64,000 nucleotides of DNA from Glebionis coronaria (Eukaryota; Streptophyta; Magnoliopsida; Asterales; Asteraceae): positions 292,512,364 through 292,576,363 of the forward strand of contig CM046877.1 in the NCBI GenBank assembly GCA_025667525.1. Reading direction: 5' to 3'. Made by a program: the position numbers and the translations under genes. Shown piece after piece: positions 24,380 to 34,905 of the stretch (position 1 is the first letter of the stretch; each line of letters opens with the position of its first letter). A model generated the notes under the pieces. It ran no database searches, had not been told where the DNA came from, and was given only the letters and a program-made list of their open reading frames with translations.

Positions 24380-26321
24380 TTTTGGGTCGAGTCAGGCTCG
24401 TGACTCGGTTATCAAAAACAAGCGCTCCTCGGGAGGCTGCCCGAGTATCTATCCTTTTCTGTTTTAACCTCCTAAGTGTAGGGGGACCTATATAGGTGTT
24501 TGTATTTGTGTGGAGATGTGATTACAGGGATGAATGCACTTTTGGAACCTTTGAAGAACCGTGCTCCCGTGTTATCCGAAATCCGGTTCTATCTCTCAAC
24601 TATCGTGATTCAATTTTCTTCATACTCACATTTGAAATTGATCACGTTAGTCGTCTCTTCCTTAGCTTGATTTAACAAACGTGCACAATGTCCTAAGTGT
24701 AGGGGAGACTTTTCCCACATGCTTAAACATTGGGGACAATGTTTATCTTTAGTGTAGGGGGACTTCTATCGAAGTTTTAAGTGGACTTTTCCATGAAAAT
24801 GCCTTCATTTAACCGGAAAATCATATTTTTCAACATTTTTCAAACTTTTAATTAACTTTGGCCATTTAGTTGTAATTTTTAATTTTTTTATCGTTGCTTT
24901 CATATGTATATATCCCGCAATAAAGTCAAAAATATTAATAAAGTGGTGTAGCTAGTTTTGAAGTCTTTGACATATTAGGCCCGTTGCGATTATTTTGACT
25001 CAACCCGAATAGACTTATCCAAGTTTATTCTAGCTAGTATCCTTAACCATGTAGACCTTAATGGGTTTATTAGGCTAAGTATCCACGAGTCTCATTATTT
25101 GAGATTTTAAATTGTGGAGGACGAGAAATGATAGAGTCAATTATAAGTCGGTATTCTTGCACAAGCTCACTTGGTGTAATTATTTTCCTATTCTCCCATC
25201 ACTTGCTAATAATTTATCTGCAATAAGTAAGGTCGTACGATTTGAAAAGTTACTTAGCTTCTAGCCCAAGATCGTTTAAAAGTTGCTCGGTAATGATAAG
25301 AGTTCATAGCCAAGGCATAACTTATGAAGCGGGGCACGAAGATTGGCGAGTCCGAAAAGGCCCCAACAAGGCACGAGGATTCAATCTTATTGCTAAAGAT
25401 CCAAGGTGATGTGAAAAGCATTATTCCCAAAATCAATATGAAGGATCAAGACTCACGACGAAAAGCAATCAACTCCCATAAAGATCATGGAGAAGTCTAT
25501 CCGAAAAGACCCTAACAAGGTATGAGGATAAATAGATCCAAGTCCGAAAAGGAGTCGGATCGTTGTATCTCAAAATCCCAATTAGAGATTGAAGAAATAA
25601 TCATGAAGTCGTGGTCAACAAAGTTGGAGTACCCCTAAAAAGTCTCCTAGTGAAGAAACTCTATTACGATGAGAAGACCATTATCTCAAGAACGTCTCTC
25701 GAAGATATGAAGTATGAAGTACATGCCAAATATCGGCCCGAGAAAGGTCTCAAATCGTGAACCAAGTTATGCCAAGATATGAACTTTTTGATATCCTGTG
25801 AAGCAGTTTTAAGAGATTTTGTCCTTTAGCTAACTATTGATCAGATCGTCCTACTTTGCTTTCAGCCTAAATAAACTATCGAAATAAGTCCAAAAATGCA
25901 TCTTCATTATCATTCTAAGACAAAAATAAAATACAAGAGATATACCTAGGAATAAGGGAGTTTAAGCAGTTAAATAAGCCATGTGTGTAAGTGTTTGAGT
26001 TGCTAACTTATAAAAACAATGATCTCGTTTTTAAGCTTAGTATGGGGAACGTGAAACTTGAGGGTGATAAATCTTCGCGGCACCAAAGCCCTAATGTAAG
26101 TCTTAGATCTCTTTGCAAGTTATTTCCATATAGCTATTTTCAAGTGAAAATGGTTTTCTATCCTTGTGTTTCCTTTAAAGTTTTAATTTCTCTTAGTACT
26201 TTAATTTTTGTCCAAGTAGTATGTTAATAAGGCCAAGGTTGATTGATTATGGGAAAAGTGTAAATTTGCTTTATCACTAAGCATTGCATGAGGGCATGGC
26301 AATGGTTAAGTATAGGGGATT
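24380..26321 (+). other. Element C downstream non-coding region with hairpins and PPT
   Basis: Homologous to B's 13387-15362 and without a gene. Stem-loops at 24388-24407 (post-stop), 24725-24744 (CATTG-GGGG-CAATG) and 26282-26304; PPT-like copies near 24475, 24696 and 24752; PPT AAGTATAGGGGATT directly before the 3' LTR. Confidence 0.75.
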
Positions 26322-28002
26322 TGATAGGTGTGAAAACACCCATCCTGTTACCATTTATTTCTGGCTAAAACAAGACCAAAACACGTATTTAATATCATTT
26401 GTTTGAAATTATGCGTGGTTTTTGTGTTTATTGTGTTTTCAGAGTCAACCGGGAGAATATTGAAGAAAACATGGGATTGCACGGGTTTTATCGAGGAAAA
26501 AGACTCAAGACGAAGCCTATTGTCCAAGAGATGTAAAAGATTTGAAGTCATTGTGCCTATTTGAAGATTTATCGAAGAATAGAGCCAAAGATGGAAGATT
26601 CATATATGTCGAAGAACTCGAGTCTATTAAACAAATGATTATAAGACGAGTTGGAATTATTCACCGACACTTCTCAAAATCCAAAGTCGGAAACGTTTAT
26701 TTAAAGAAACGTGAAGACTAAAGAAGAAAGAAGAAAAGAAGCCCAAACCAAAGCCCATTCACAAGCCCACCATCACACGCCTATAAATAGGACTTTACTT
26801 CACAAAAATGGGGAGAGAGTTAGTTGTAGTTTTTAGTTTTTCATTCTCTCTAATTTTAGAGAGAGAAAGTTCTAATCTTTCTCTCACTAGTTTTCATCTT
26901 TCTTTCCTTCAAGATCAAACTTTTGTATTGTTTTTCATTAATCAAGTTTTAATTCAAGCTCTTAATCTTTATTCTCCTTCTACCTTTCTTTGATTTTGAT
27001 TCACTTTTGGTACGAATTACTTATGATCTGTGTTGTTCATCTATGTTTTTGTGCTTAAAAAGTTAATCTTTTTATGTTTCCTTAAGTTTCTATACGAATA
27101 AGCTCTAAGATCTTTGTGCTTATTGGCTTATTTGTTAGTTTAGCTTATTTACTTTTTAAGTTTTCATAAAAAGTTCATCTTTTTATTATTTGATTTAAAA
27201 GTTTGCTTAATATAAGTTTAGATAAGTCGTTATTTGAGCTTATTTGATTTGTGTTTATTAGATTCGTGCTAGTTTTGGAGTTAGCTGATTCCATAAGCTT
27301 AACACCTTGCTTAAAGTTTCGGATCAAATAGGCATCGGAAAGGGTTATAAACCCCTTTCCGATTGGGTCATTCCGACCAGCACACCAGCACCTTATTCCG
27401 ATCGCAGTGATCAGAAAAGGGTTTTCGTATTCCAATTGTAGCTTATTTCGAATATTCCGATCTGAACCTTTAGTTCCAGCATTCCGATTTGCATGTTTTT
27501 AGATATTCCGATTGTACTAGTTTTGTGTTATTCCGATCTGGGTAACTTAATCATGTTCCGATTGGTGACCTTCGTTTATATTCCGACTGGTGGAGTTTTG
27601 TAGTATTCCGATCAACTCATTTCCAACATTCCGATCACCAGATTGGAATATATTCCGATCTGGACCTATTTTGCCACATTCCGATTTGGATTTTCCTCTT
27701 GTTTAAATTTCTTGTTTTTACAAAGTTTCAAAGTGTTAGTTTTATTAAGTGTTCAAGTATTTTTCTAAGCCTTAATTTAAGTTTTCAAGCATTTAGTTAT
27801 AACTTGTCAATTTAGTTTAAATCTTTTAAAGCTTTAATTTTACTCTTCGACACTTACTTAATTGTTATTAGTTTAAATTAGATAAACAAACCAACACCTT
27901 TTTATTAACCAAGAACAAATCATTCCACTTAGAACCGTTATTAAGTCAATTCGAGAGGATACCGAGATTAAATCTTGAACCTCATACAAAACGCATACAT
28001 TA
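26322..28002 (+). repeat. Element C 3' LTR
   Basis: 1681 bp, starting TGATAGGTGTG and ending CATACATTA. TATA box 26782-26789 and ATTCCG array 27350-27695. It differs from the 5' LTR by scattered substitutions and a small insertion near 27940. Confidence 0.93.
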
Positions 28003-28348
28003 ATGAGCCTTATTATTCCGGATCAAGCAATTATTCCGAATCAGTTGTTTTTCAAGTTAAGGTATTCTACTATTTTACTGTTTTACTGTTTAAGTTTTAT
28101 TATAGCTTTATTATTATTAATTAATTGCTTTTGGCTTATTTTTACTACTTCACGCATTTACCCTTTAATTAGAATTAGACAAAAAGCTCCCCCTTTTAGT
28201 TACCAAGAACAACAATTCCACTTTGAACCGTGATCAATTCGAGAAGATACCGAGAACGAAACAACGAACAAATTTAATTGGGTGCGACCAACACAAAGAA
28301 AGATCTTGCAACAAACTGTTTTATTAACTAACCAAAAACATGTTATTA
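28003..28348 (+). repeat. Element B 3' LTR, right piece, after element C
   Basis: Starts with the second ATGAG copy and matches 7198-7543 of B's 5' LTR to its last bases ATGTTATTA. The GACGT target duplication follows at 28349-28353. Confidence 0.92.
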
Positions 28349-28353
28349 GACGT

Positions 28354-29365
28354 TGCCCTAAAACAGCCCCTATAGCGTAATCACTAGCGTCACACATGAG
28401 CTCAAAGGGGAGGTTCCAATTTGGAGCAACAAGAATGGGAGCTTCGGTAAGTTTCCTTTTTAGGATTTCAAAGGCTCGTACACAATCCTCGTTAAAGACG
28501 AAAGGAGCATCTTTTTTGAGAAAATGTGTAATAGGTCGAGATATCTTCGAAAAATCCTTAATGAATCGACGATAAAAAGCCCACGTGGCCTAGGAAACTA
28601 CTAACTCCCTTGACGGTTTTGGGATGAGGTAATTTGGCGATGACGTCTATATTAGCTTTGTCTACCTTAATCTCCGCTTTTGAGACCTTGTGCCCTAAGA
28701 CGATTCCTTCTTTAACCATAACGTGACATTTTTCCCAATTAAGCACAAGGTTGGTTTCCTCACAGCGTTTTAACATTTTATCCAAATTTCCTAAACACGA
28801 CGTGAACGAATGACCAAACACGGAAAAGTCATCCATAAAGACTTCCATCGTCTTCTTGATCATGTCATGAAAAATAGCCATCATACACCGTTGAAAAGTT
28901 CCTGGTGCATTGCAAAGTATGAATGGCATTCTAAGATAGGCAAACGTTCCATATGGACACGTAAACGTAGTATTTTCTTGATCACGAGGATCGATGGGGA
29001 TTTGGAAGTAACCGGAAAAACTATCTAAAAAGCAATAGAATTCATTCCCCGCAAGTCGCTCCAACATTTGATCCATGAAGGGCAAGGGAAAGTTGTCTTT
29101 ACGAGTGGCGTCATTCAACTTACGATAGTCGATGCACACCCTCCAACCGGTCACGAGTCTAGTGGGAATTAACTCGTTGTCATCGTTTGGCACAACGGTC
29201 ATTCCTCCCTTCTTAGGGACACAATGAATGGGACTCACCCAAGGGCTATCGGATATAGGCTAATTCATTCCCGCGTCTAGTAGTTTAAGAACTTCCTTTT
29301 TGATGATGTCGTGAATTTTGGGGTTTACCCTTCGTTGACATTGTATTGCGGGCTTGTAGTTTTCC
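28354..29365 (-). pseudogene. pol: Element A pol, 5' piece: RT and RNase H start (broken)
   Basis: Upstream half of the gene split by element B. Reading on the minus strand: end of the linker with NPKIHDIIKKEV (about 29320), RT with [13 protein letters not shown] motif (29225), an F-M-D-D box (28825), and RNase H start [13 protein letters not shown] (28390), meeting B at 28354. A stop replaces Tyr in the GMIYPISDS segment near 29262 and the frame shifts near 28575. At 29365 the gene ends abruptly against a copia-like LTR; protease, gag and 5' LTR of A are not seen in the window. Confidence 0.88.
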
Positions 29366-29679
29366 TGTTGGAAATACGTTTTTAACGTATATTAAAAGTA
29401 TCGGTCACTCCAACAATATTATTAAACATTGTAGGCTCGTAGTCAGTAAGTTACTTTATTTGTATTAATCACCTAGCCCATGGGAATGTCCATGGGTTGG
29501 AAGGCCCAAGCCCACTTAGGCTTGGGTATATATATATACCATTTCCTTTGATGGAAAGGGTGTTGGTTGTTTTAGTTTATCACATAATAAACTTCATTTT
29601 CTCTCTATTTCTCTCTCTACTTTCTCTCTCTAGAAAACATCAACCCTCTTGATAAATCATAGATTACCAAGATTCTACA
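29366..29679 (+). repeat. Ty1/copia-like LTR 1
   Basis: 314 bp from TGTTGGAAATACG to GATTCTACA, with a TATA run (29527-29540) and a CTCTCT-rich stretch (29599-29632). It is directly followed by a primer-binding-like site TGGTATCGTGAGCC (29682-29695), close to the TGGTATCAGAGC of many plant copia elements that use initiator tRNA-Met. No copia coding sequence follows. Confidence 0.75.
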
Positions 29680-29819
29680 ATTGGTATCGTGAGCCATGGG
29701 ATGAAATAAAGATTGGTTTCATGTTGTTCATACTTTCTTAAGTGTGTTCATGTGTTTTTGATTGATTTTACAAAAATATGTTGATCCAAGGAATAAACCA
29801 TATAGCTCAAGATACCAAT

Positions 29820-30109
29820 TGTGGGTTTTCTATTTTACATGATCCGGTGTTCTAGGTGGGTGGTGGTAAATGGTGGCATCCATTGATGAGTTTAGAAAGA
29901 AGGTTGGAGGTGTTCTAGAGAGAGAAAGGCAACTTGTTTAATAAAAAGAGAAAACACAAACAACAACCCTTCCTTGGAAGCCTTGGAGGGGTATATATAG
30001 TCACACACCACCTAAACTATACATAGTTTCCTAATCTAGTCTATGCGTGTGTGACTATGATAACTAATGGGAATTCTTAAATGTCGTCACTTAAAGTGAA
30101 TTTCCAACA
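29820..30109 (-). repeat. Ty1/copia-like LTR 2, opposite orientation
   Basis: On the minus strand it begins TGTTGGAAATTC and ends AACCCACA, followed by ATTGGTATCTTGAGC (a primer-binding-like site, 29805-29819). A TATA run lies near 29995. On its other side, minus strand CGGGAAGAT just before the LTR looks like a weak PPT. LTR 1 and LTR 2 share terminal bases and a CTCTCTCTAGAA stretch but are otherwise different families. Confidence 0.65.
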
Positions 30110-31700
30110 ATCTTCCCGCATGGGACGACGTGTAGAATTCCTTACAATATTTTTCCTAACAAGTACATAATGATTATGAACAAAAGCTTTCATGAAGCGT
30201 CCAATGCTGATGAAGTCTTCTGAGGATTTTGACTTCAAGTCTTCACTTCAAAACGACTCATCTTTGTAGTTACTTGTAGTAGAAATACTGTAACGGCTCG
30301 AGCTAAGTAACTCATATACTTCTGGTTAAGGAGAAGCTTCTGAATTAACTTCCCCTAATTCATGCCACATAATCTTGATGTAGAAGCTTTTAATAGCTCC
30401 CCCCTCAACCGACAATCCTCATAAGCAGTTTCAAAGCTTTCAATAAAGTTTAGAATGATTAAGCGCACAACGGAATTTAACAAGCAAACCCCATCATATG
30501 AAATGATAATGTTGCTATGAGTGATTGAAAGTTTGGGGCACACCAAGTAGATCAACAACCTCTCTTCTCATGCTTGAATAATTCTTCTTAATTTTTTTTT
30601 CCCCCTGAGAGTTCAAGTTATGCATACTAGAAAGAATAAAGACATTTCTTCCCCCATGTAGTTGAAGAAAGGAAACCAATCCCATGTATGAAGCTCAAAT
30701 ACTGAAGTAGACACTTTTTCCAATTCATGAAGTTGACATCATAACACCAGAGTCAATTAAGTCCCGGAAATGCACATATCTTCTTTCGGAGATGCACCAG
30801 AGTCAATTAAGTACCGGAAGTGCGTATCTCTCCATATAGGATAATGATGATAAATAATTGCAACATCAAAACAATTAAACATCGAACAATAGTTTACCGT
30901 TTAGAGACTAATAACGCCACGAGTTAAAACACTGATTTTCTCTGCGGTTATAACAATTGTCTTCCCGGAATGTCTTCAAATCAAAAGAAGGTATGAAGTT
31001 CATCACGTGTACTCGTTGTGTGTTCAATATGTCTTCTTATTCCCCCTTGATGGTTTCGACACTTTGGAACCAACAATAAATCATACGCACATGTACCTGA
31101 AATCTCGTGAGAATAATAAATAAGCTGAATTATATATTTTGTGAGAATCAGCTGTTGATCGAAATTCTCTACTCATAAACTCTCCATGGCCATCTTTACC
31201 AACCCCTTGTAGGCAATGTGAAGTGACCACTGATGTAATGAATCAGATATACCAAACTTGAAACTGAATAAGAATTCCTTGACCTTGTGACTTAAGCTTG
31301 CACTATTGTTGAATGAGGAAAGGGGGAGAAATCTCTTAGTACCCAATACCTTGCCGAAAGAAGTATATAAGCACAACACCTCTTGAAATTATCCACGTCG
31401 ACTATGCATATGACACTGAGTACAACAATGTAGCTCCTTTAAGTGATAGTTATCCAGGTCATCAAACAACCACCCCGAACCCAGAAACTAGATAAACAAG
31501 TCTTCATCCTAAATTAAGCACGAACAAGTTATCTTTGAAATATAAAATAAGTACACGCCTTCGAAAAGAATCCGTCTTCAACTCCAAATAATAATACCCG
31601 ATCAAAAAATCCGTAGTCACTAAAAATACAGCCATTTTTCTTGATCTCGTCAAATAAATTTTGTCACATTTGTCACGTCACTTTTCTCGTCACCTAATCA
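30110..31700 (-). other. Non-coding sequence next to copia-like LTR 2
   Basis: No frame encodes a recognisable Copia domain. Several purine runs on the minus strand (near 30400, 30600, 30650, 31045) are of the kind seen in the 3' non-coding part of plant copia elements, so it may be the internal remainder of the LTR 2 element. The two small open frames (30355-30558, 31173-31379) match nothing I recognise. A short repeated phrase ACCAGAGTCAATTAAGT occurs at about 30738 and 30795. Confidence 0.4.
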
Positions 31701-32470
31701 TTGTCAAGTCAGTGAGGTCAAATATTTAACCAATTGATATCACGTGTAGTCACGTAGAGAGACCCGGCCCAACAATTTATATCGAAACAGTGGTTGTTTC
31801 AGAATTGTTTTAACCGAATGTTGGTCATATGCAACAATTGGATTTTGTCCCCAAATGATAAATTAGGCAATCCCACTTGAAAAGCCACGTGTAGTAGCAC
31901 ACTTGAAAACCAAAACATGGCCCATAGATCACGTGGGTATAGCCTAACATCAAGGCAGCTGTGACAAACAAATGTCTTGGCCCAAGACTTGTTGCAATAC
32001 CCGGTTAAAAATGAATATATATGACCACATATACCATAATTGATCTCATAACATACCCTAATCTCAAATTAACATTTTCTCCGCCCCCATCATTACTTTC
32101 TTTCAGCCACCAAATCTCCCAAAAGCTTATCATCTCCACACCACCCTAATCTTAACTCAAACAAAAAAACAGATTACATGTTAACCTTAATTGGCCACGA
32201 ATCTCATCCAACATCAAACTCATAATCCTCAATAAACTACACACCTCTTTCTAAATAAAAAAGCAAATCCCATTCGAATCAGATTTCACCAAAGTCATGT
32301 TTAACCAAAATCGATCTTGTTGTTTCTTGCATCTAAAATAATACGAAGGTTCAAGTTAAATCACAAACGAAACACAAAAGAAGTCATAACTTCAAGATCT
32401 TTATAAAAAGATCCCGGGTAGGTTTAATTGTATTGCATGTGTTGTTTTGAGTTGGTTTCTTAATATGTTA
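31701..32470 (+). promoter_or_regulatory. Promoter-like non-repeat segment (orphan)
   Basis: Three CACGTG G-box cores (31741, 31886, 31930), a TATATAT run near 32015, then a C/T-rich leader-like stretch (32080-32160) and a GTAGGT splice-donor-like site near 32416. No coding frame follows. This could be the remnant of a host promoter and first exon, or part of an unrecognised repeat. Confidence 0.3.
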
Positions 32471-32982
32471 AATCGAAAAGAAGATTGATTATAACATGTT
32501 TGTTAATAATCATTCTTTTAATTTGAATATTAAGGTGGGAAACCAAACAGGGATCTGTGATGACATATTTGTATTTGACGAAACAAAGACACGAATGTAA
32601 CAATATTGTTATGTTTCGTTCTTTACTTTCGAAATTTAATGGTGGTTTAGCCAGATATTAGATCTATGATGCATGCTGTTTCGAGTTGGATAGATCAATT
32701 AAGATCTTGACTCATCTTTAAAAGATGTAACCGAAACTAAATCTTAGATCATATTTATTTTATATGGTTTGGTTCGAGTCTAGAATTGATGGGATTAGGA
32801 GACGATGGGTTAAGGTATAGATTACTGGTTGGATTTGTTGGAGTTATAAGGGTGAAGGTAATGGGTCTAGTTCTCGGGTTTTGTTAAATGTCGTAATAGT
32901 CTATGCACACATCGCAATGTTTTGATACACCATACCCATCGCAATACTCGTCAGTGAGTCTGTCGTAATGTTTTCCTTTTTT
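32471..32982. other. Unassigned AT-rich spacer
   Basis: No gene or element recognised. It carries a few interspersed copies of TCGCAATG or TCGTAATG between about 32890 and 32970, with further copies just inside the presumed LTR boundary to the right. Confidence 0.4.
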
Positions 32983-33424
32983 TAATAAAAAGAGTAATCG
33001 CAATGTACGCATTGTGATAACTAGGTTTTTGCCTAATTAAAAAGATTCGTTGATGTGTGTCTAATTGAATTGATCTAGGTTCTATGTGTGACTCAGCTGT
33101 TCTTTGGTGAAACAAAAGTGTGTCGGTGTAGTATATAAAATGTGCAAAACAATTAAAGTAAATGACTTAAAAGTAAATCTAAATCTAATTTAAAATAAAT
33201 GGCGAAAGTTTTTAAAAGCGTGACTAAAATTAAAGGGCACTAAATGTAAATAACGCAAACTTAAATCTAACTAAGGCAAACTTAAAACGCAACTAAAACT
33301 TAAAACTAAGGAAAGGATAAAATAAATCTAAGGCAAATAAACTTAAAGTGCGACTAAGTAAAAAGGCGGGAAAAATAAAGCTTGAAATTAGAAACTTAAA
33401 AACTAAAATTAAAGAAACCTGAAA

Positions 33425-33935
33425 AATAGTTCATCCGGAATAATACCCTTATTCGGAATAAACATCCATCCAGAATGTCACCTTCGTTCGGAATGTTTTT
33501 CTTCACTCGGAATATTCACCAAATACCTTTATCCAGAATAAATGGCTTACTCGGAATATGTCACCTATCCGGAATAAACACCTCTATTCGGAATAATGGT
33601 CTTGATCCGGAATGTTGCTGTTGATCCGGAATAATCCTTGATCCGGAATAATATTCCGAATAGAACTCCTTACTCGGAATATGTCACTTATTCCGGATGG
33701 AAGCTCTTAACCCGGAATATCTTCTCTATCCGGAATATCCTTGCTATTCGGAATGTTTGGCCTATCCGGAATAACCTGCTTATCCGGAATAAATGGTTGA
33801 TCCGGAACTTTTGGTTGATCCGGAATATTATTCCGAATAAATCACCTTTATTCGGAATAAATAATATTTCGAATAAACTCAACTGATCCGGAATATCCAA
33901 TATTCCGGATGAACACCCTTTTGATCCTTCACTCG
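33425..33935 (-). repeat. ATTCCG-type repeat array in element E LTR
   Basis: More than 20 copies of TATTCCGGAT or ATTCCGAAT on the minus strand, many spaced by 21-24 bp. It is homologous to B's array but richer in the self-complementary core TTCCGGAA. The spacing creates open frames on both strands with repeated FRI or IRN; these are not genes. Confidence 0.8.
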
Positions 33936-34395
33936 GGATGTTTATCTGGGCTTGCGTTTCCTGGGAAAAGATCAGAAACAACCAGCGAAGAACATGGAGA
34001 ACAAAGATATACACGGATCTAATTAAATCTAAGCAAAATCAACCACAAGATTAAATCAAACTAATTGATAAACATATACTAATGATAATCAAACAATCCA
34101 AAACAACAAAACTAACAATAAAGATCAAGATAATCAAAACCCACTTTGATCAAAATAAGAACATGAACATGAACATAAACATAAAAATCAAAGATTAAAG
34201 AAAGGCATAATGAGATCAAACAATAAAGATAAAGATTAACAAGAATTAAAAGAACACTTACTTGAAATTAAATGGTAATTAAGGTGCAAGACAAGTATTT
34301 AAATTTGACAAGTAATTAAATGACAAGGTAATTAAAAGTGGAAGAACTAATTGTCACTATTAGCCAACAAAAATGAAAGTGATTATCCTAATGAC

Positions 34396-34403
34396 TATAT
34401 ATA
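34396..34403 (-). promoter_or_regulatory. TATA box of element E LTR
   Basis: TATATATA in CCTATATATAGTCATT on the minus strand, about 500 bp into the LTR as in B and C. Confidence 0.6.
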
Positions 34404-34905
34404 GGGGAGGATTAAGGAATGCTTAGGAAGCTTCCTCCCCTCCTTCATTTCTTCTTAATTGCATGATTAAGTCTCTCAAGCCTTTAATTTCATTTAATTG
34501 CACCATTAGTCCTTAAGCCTTTAATCTTCATTAAATCTTGGACTTTAATGACTTTTGGCTCGGGATTTCTTTAAACTCGTCTTTTAATTCTTCAATAAAT
34601 TAGACTTGAGTTTTCGGCTTTTGATAAACTTCCGTCTTTTGACTTTTTCTTCGATAAATCTTCAGAATTGGTCTTGGACTTCCGTTCTTTTTGCACCCTT
34701 GACTTCTTGACTTCGTCTTTCGTCTTTTTCTTCGATAAAAGCCCGTGAATGCCCGTGTTTTCTCCACTTTTCACCTTTTCGTCCTAAATCACAACAAAAA
34801 CACAAACCACGCATAATTCCGACATAAAAGACATAAAATACACGTTTTGGCTCGGTTATTATTGTAATTAAGTGGTAAAAAGGATGGGTGTTTACACACC
34901 TATCA

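Larger units (their letters stand above)
16815..28002 (+). mobile_element. Element C: Athila-type Ty3/gypsy retrotransposon
   Basis: 11,188-bp plus-strand element inside one of the ATTCCG repeats of B's 3' LTR, flanked by ATGAG at 16810-16814 and 28003-28007; the empty site is readable in B's 5' LTR near 7200. LTRs are 1677 and 1681 bp, ending TG...TA. By eye about 32 substitutions separate the LTRs (about 1.9 percent). Gag-pol has two stops near the gag zinc knuckle and one frameshift before integrase, otherwise open. It is closely related to B in pol and downstream region, but not in gag. Confidence 0.94.
5751..28348 (+). mobile_element. Element B: Athila-type Ty3/gypsy retrotransposon, split by element C
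   Basis: Complete plus-strand element with both LTRs, PBS, gag-pol and PPT. It is inserted in element A's RNase H coding region with 5-bp duplication GACGT. Element C (16815-28002 plus one copy of ATGAG) interrupts its 3' LTR; without it B is about 11.4 kb. LTR ends are TGATAG and TTATTA, so TG...TA rather than TG...CA. Coding capacity is lost through an in-frame UGA in gag, at least two frameshifts in RNase H, and stops in integrase. Confidence 0.93.
32983..34905 (-). repeat. Element E 3' LTR (Athila-type, same group as B and C)
   Basis: The minus strand starts TGATAGGTGTG at 34905, next to a PPT (AAGTGTAGGGGATT) at 34906-34919, so this is a 3' LTR. It has a TATA box at 34396-34403, an ATTCCG array at 33425-33935, and a GAACC...GATCAATTC segment (33065-33086) like the end of B's LTR. 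The low-coordinate boundary is uncertain; ATTA at 32983-32986 (minus-strand TTATTA) fits the TG...TA ends of B and C. Confidence 0.7.

Noticed and set aside
28200..28397. 65-aa minus-strand frame beginning CDASDYAIG
   Set aside because: It is a chimera: the start is element A RNase H and the rest is read antisense through element B's LTR after the insertion junction.
33638..34014. Open frames with repeated IRN (plus) and FRI (minus)
   Set aside because: Produced by the ATTCCG array, whose spacing is often a multiple of three; both strands are open, as expected of such repeats.
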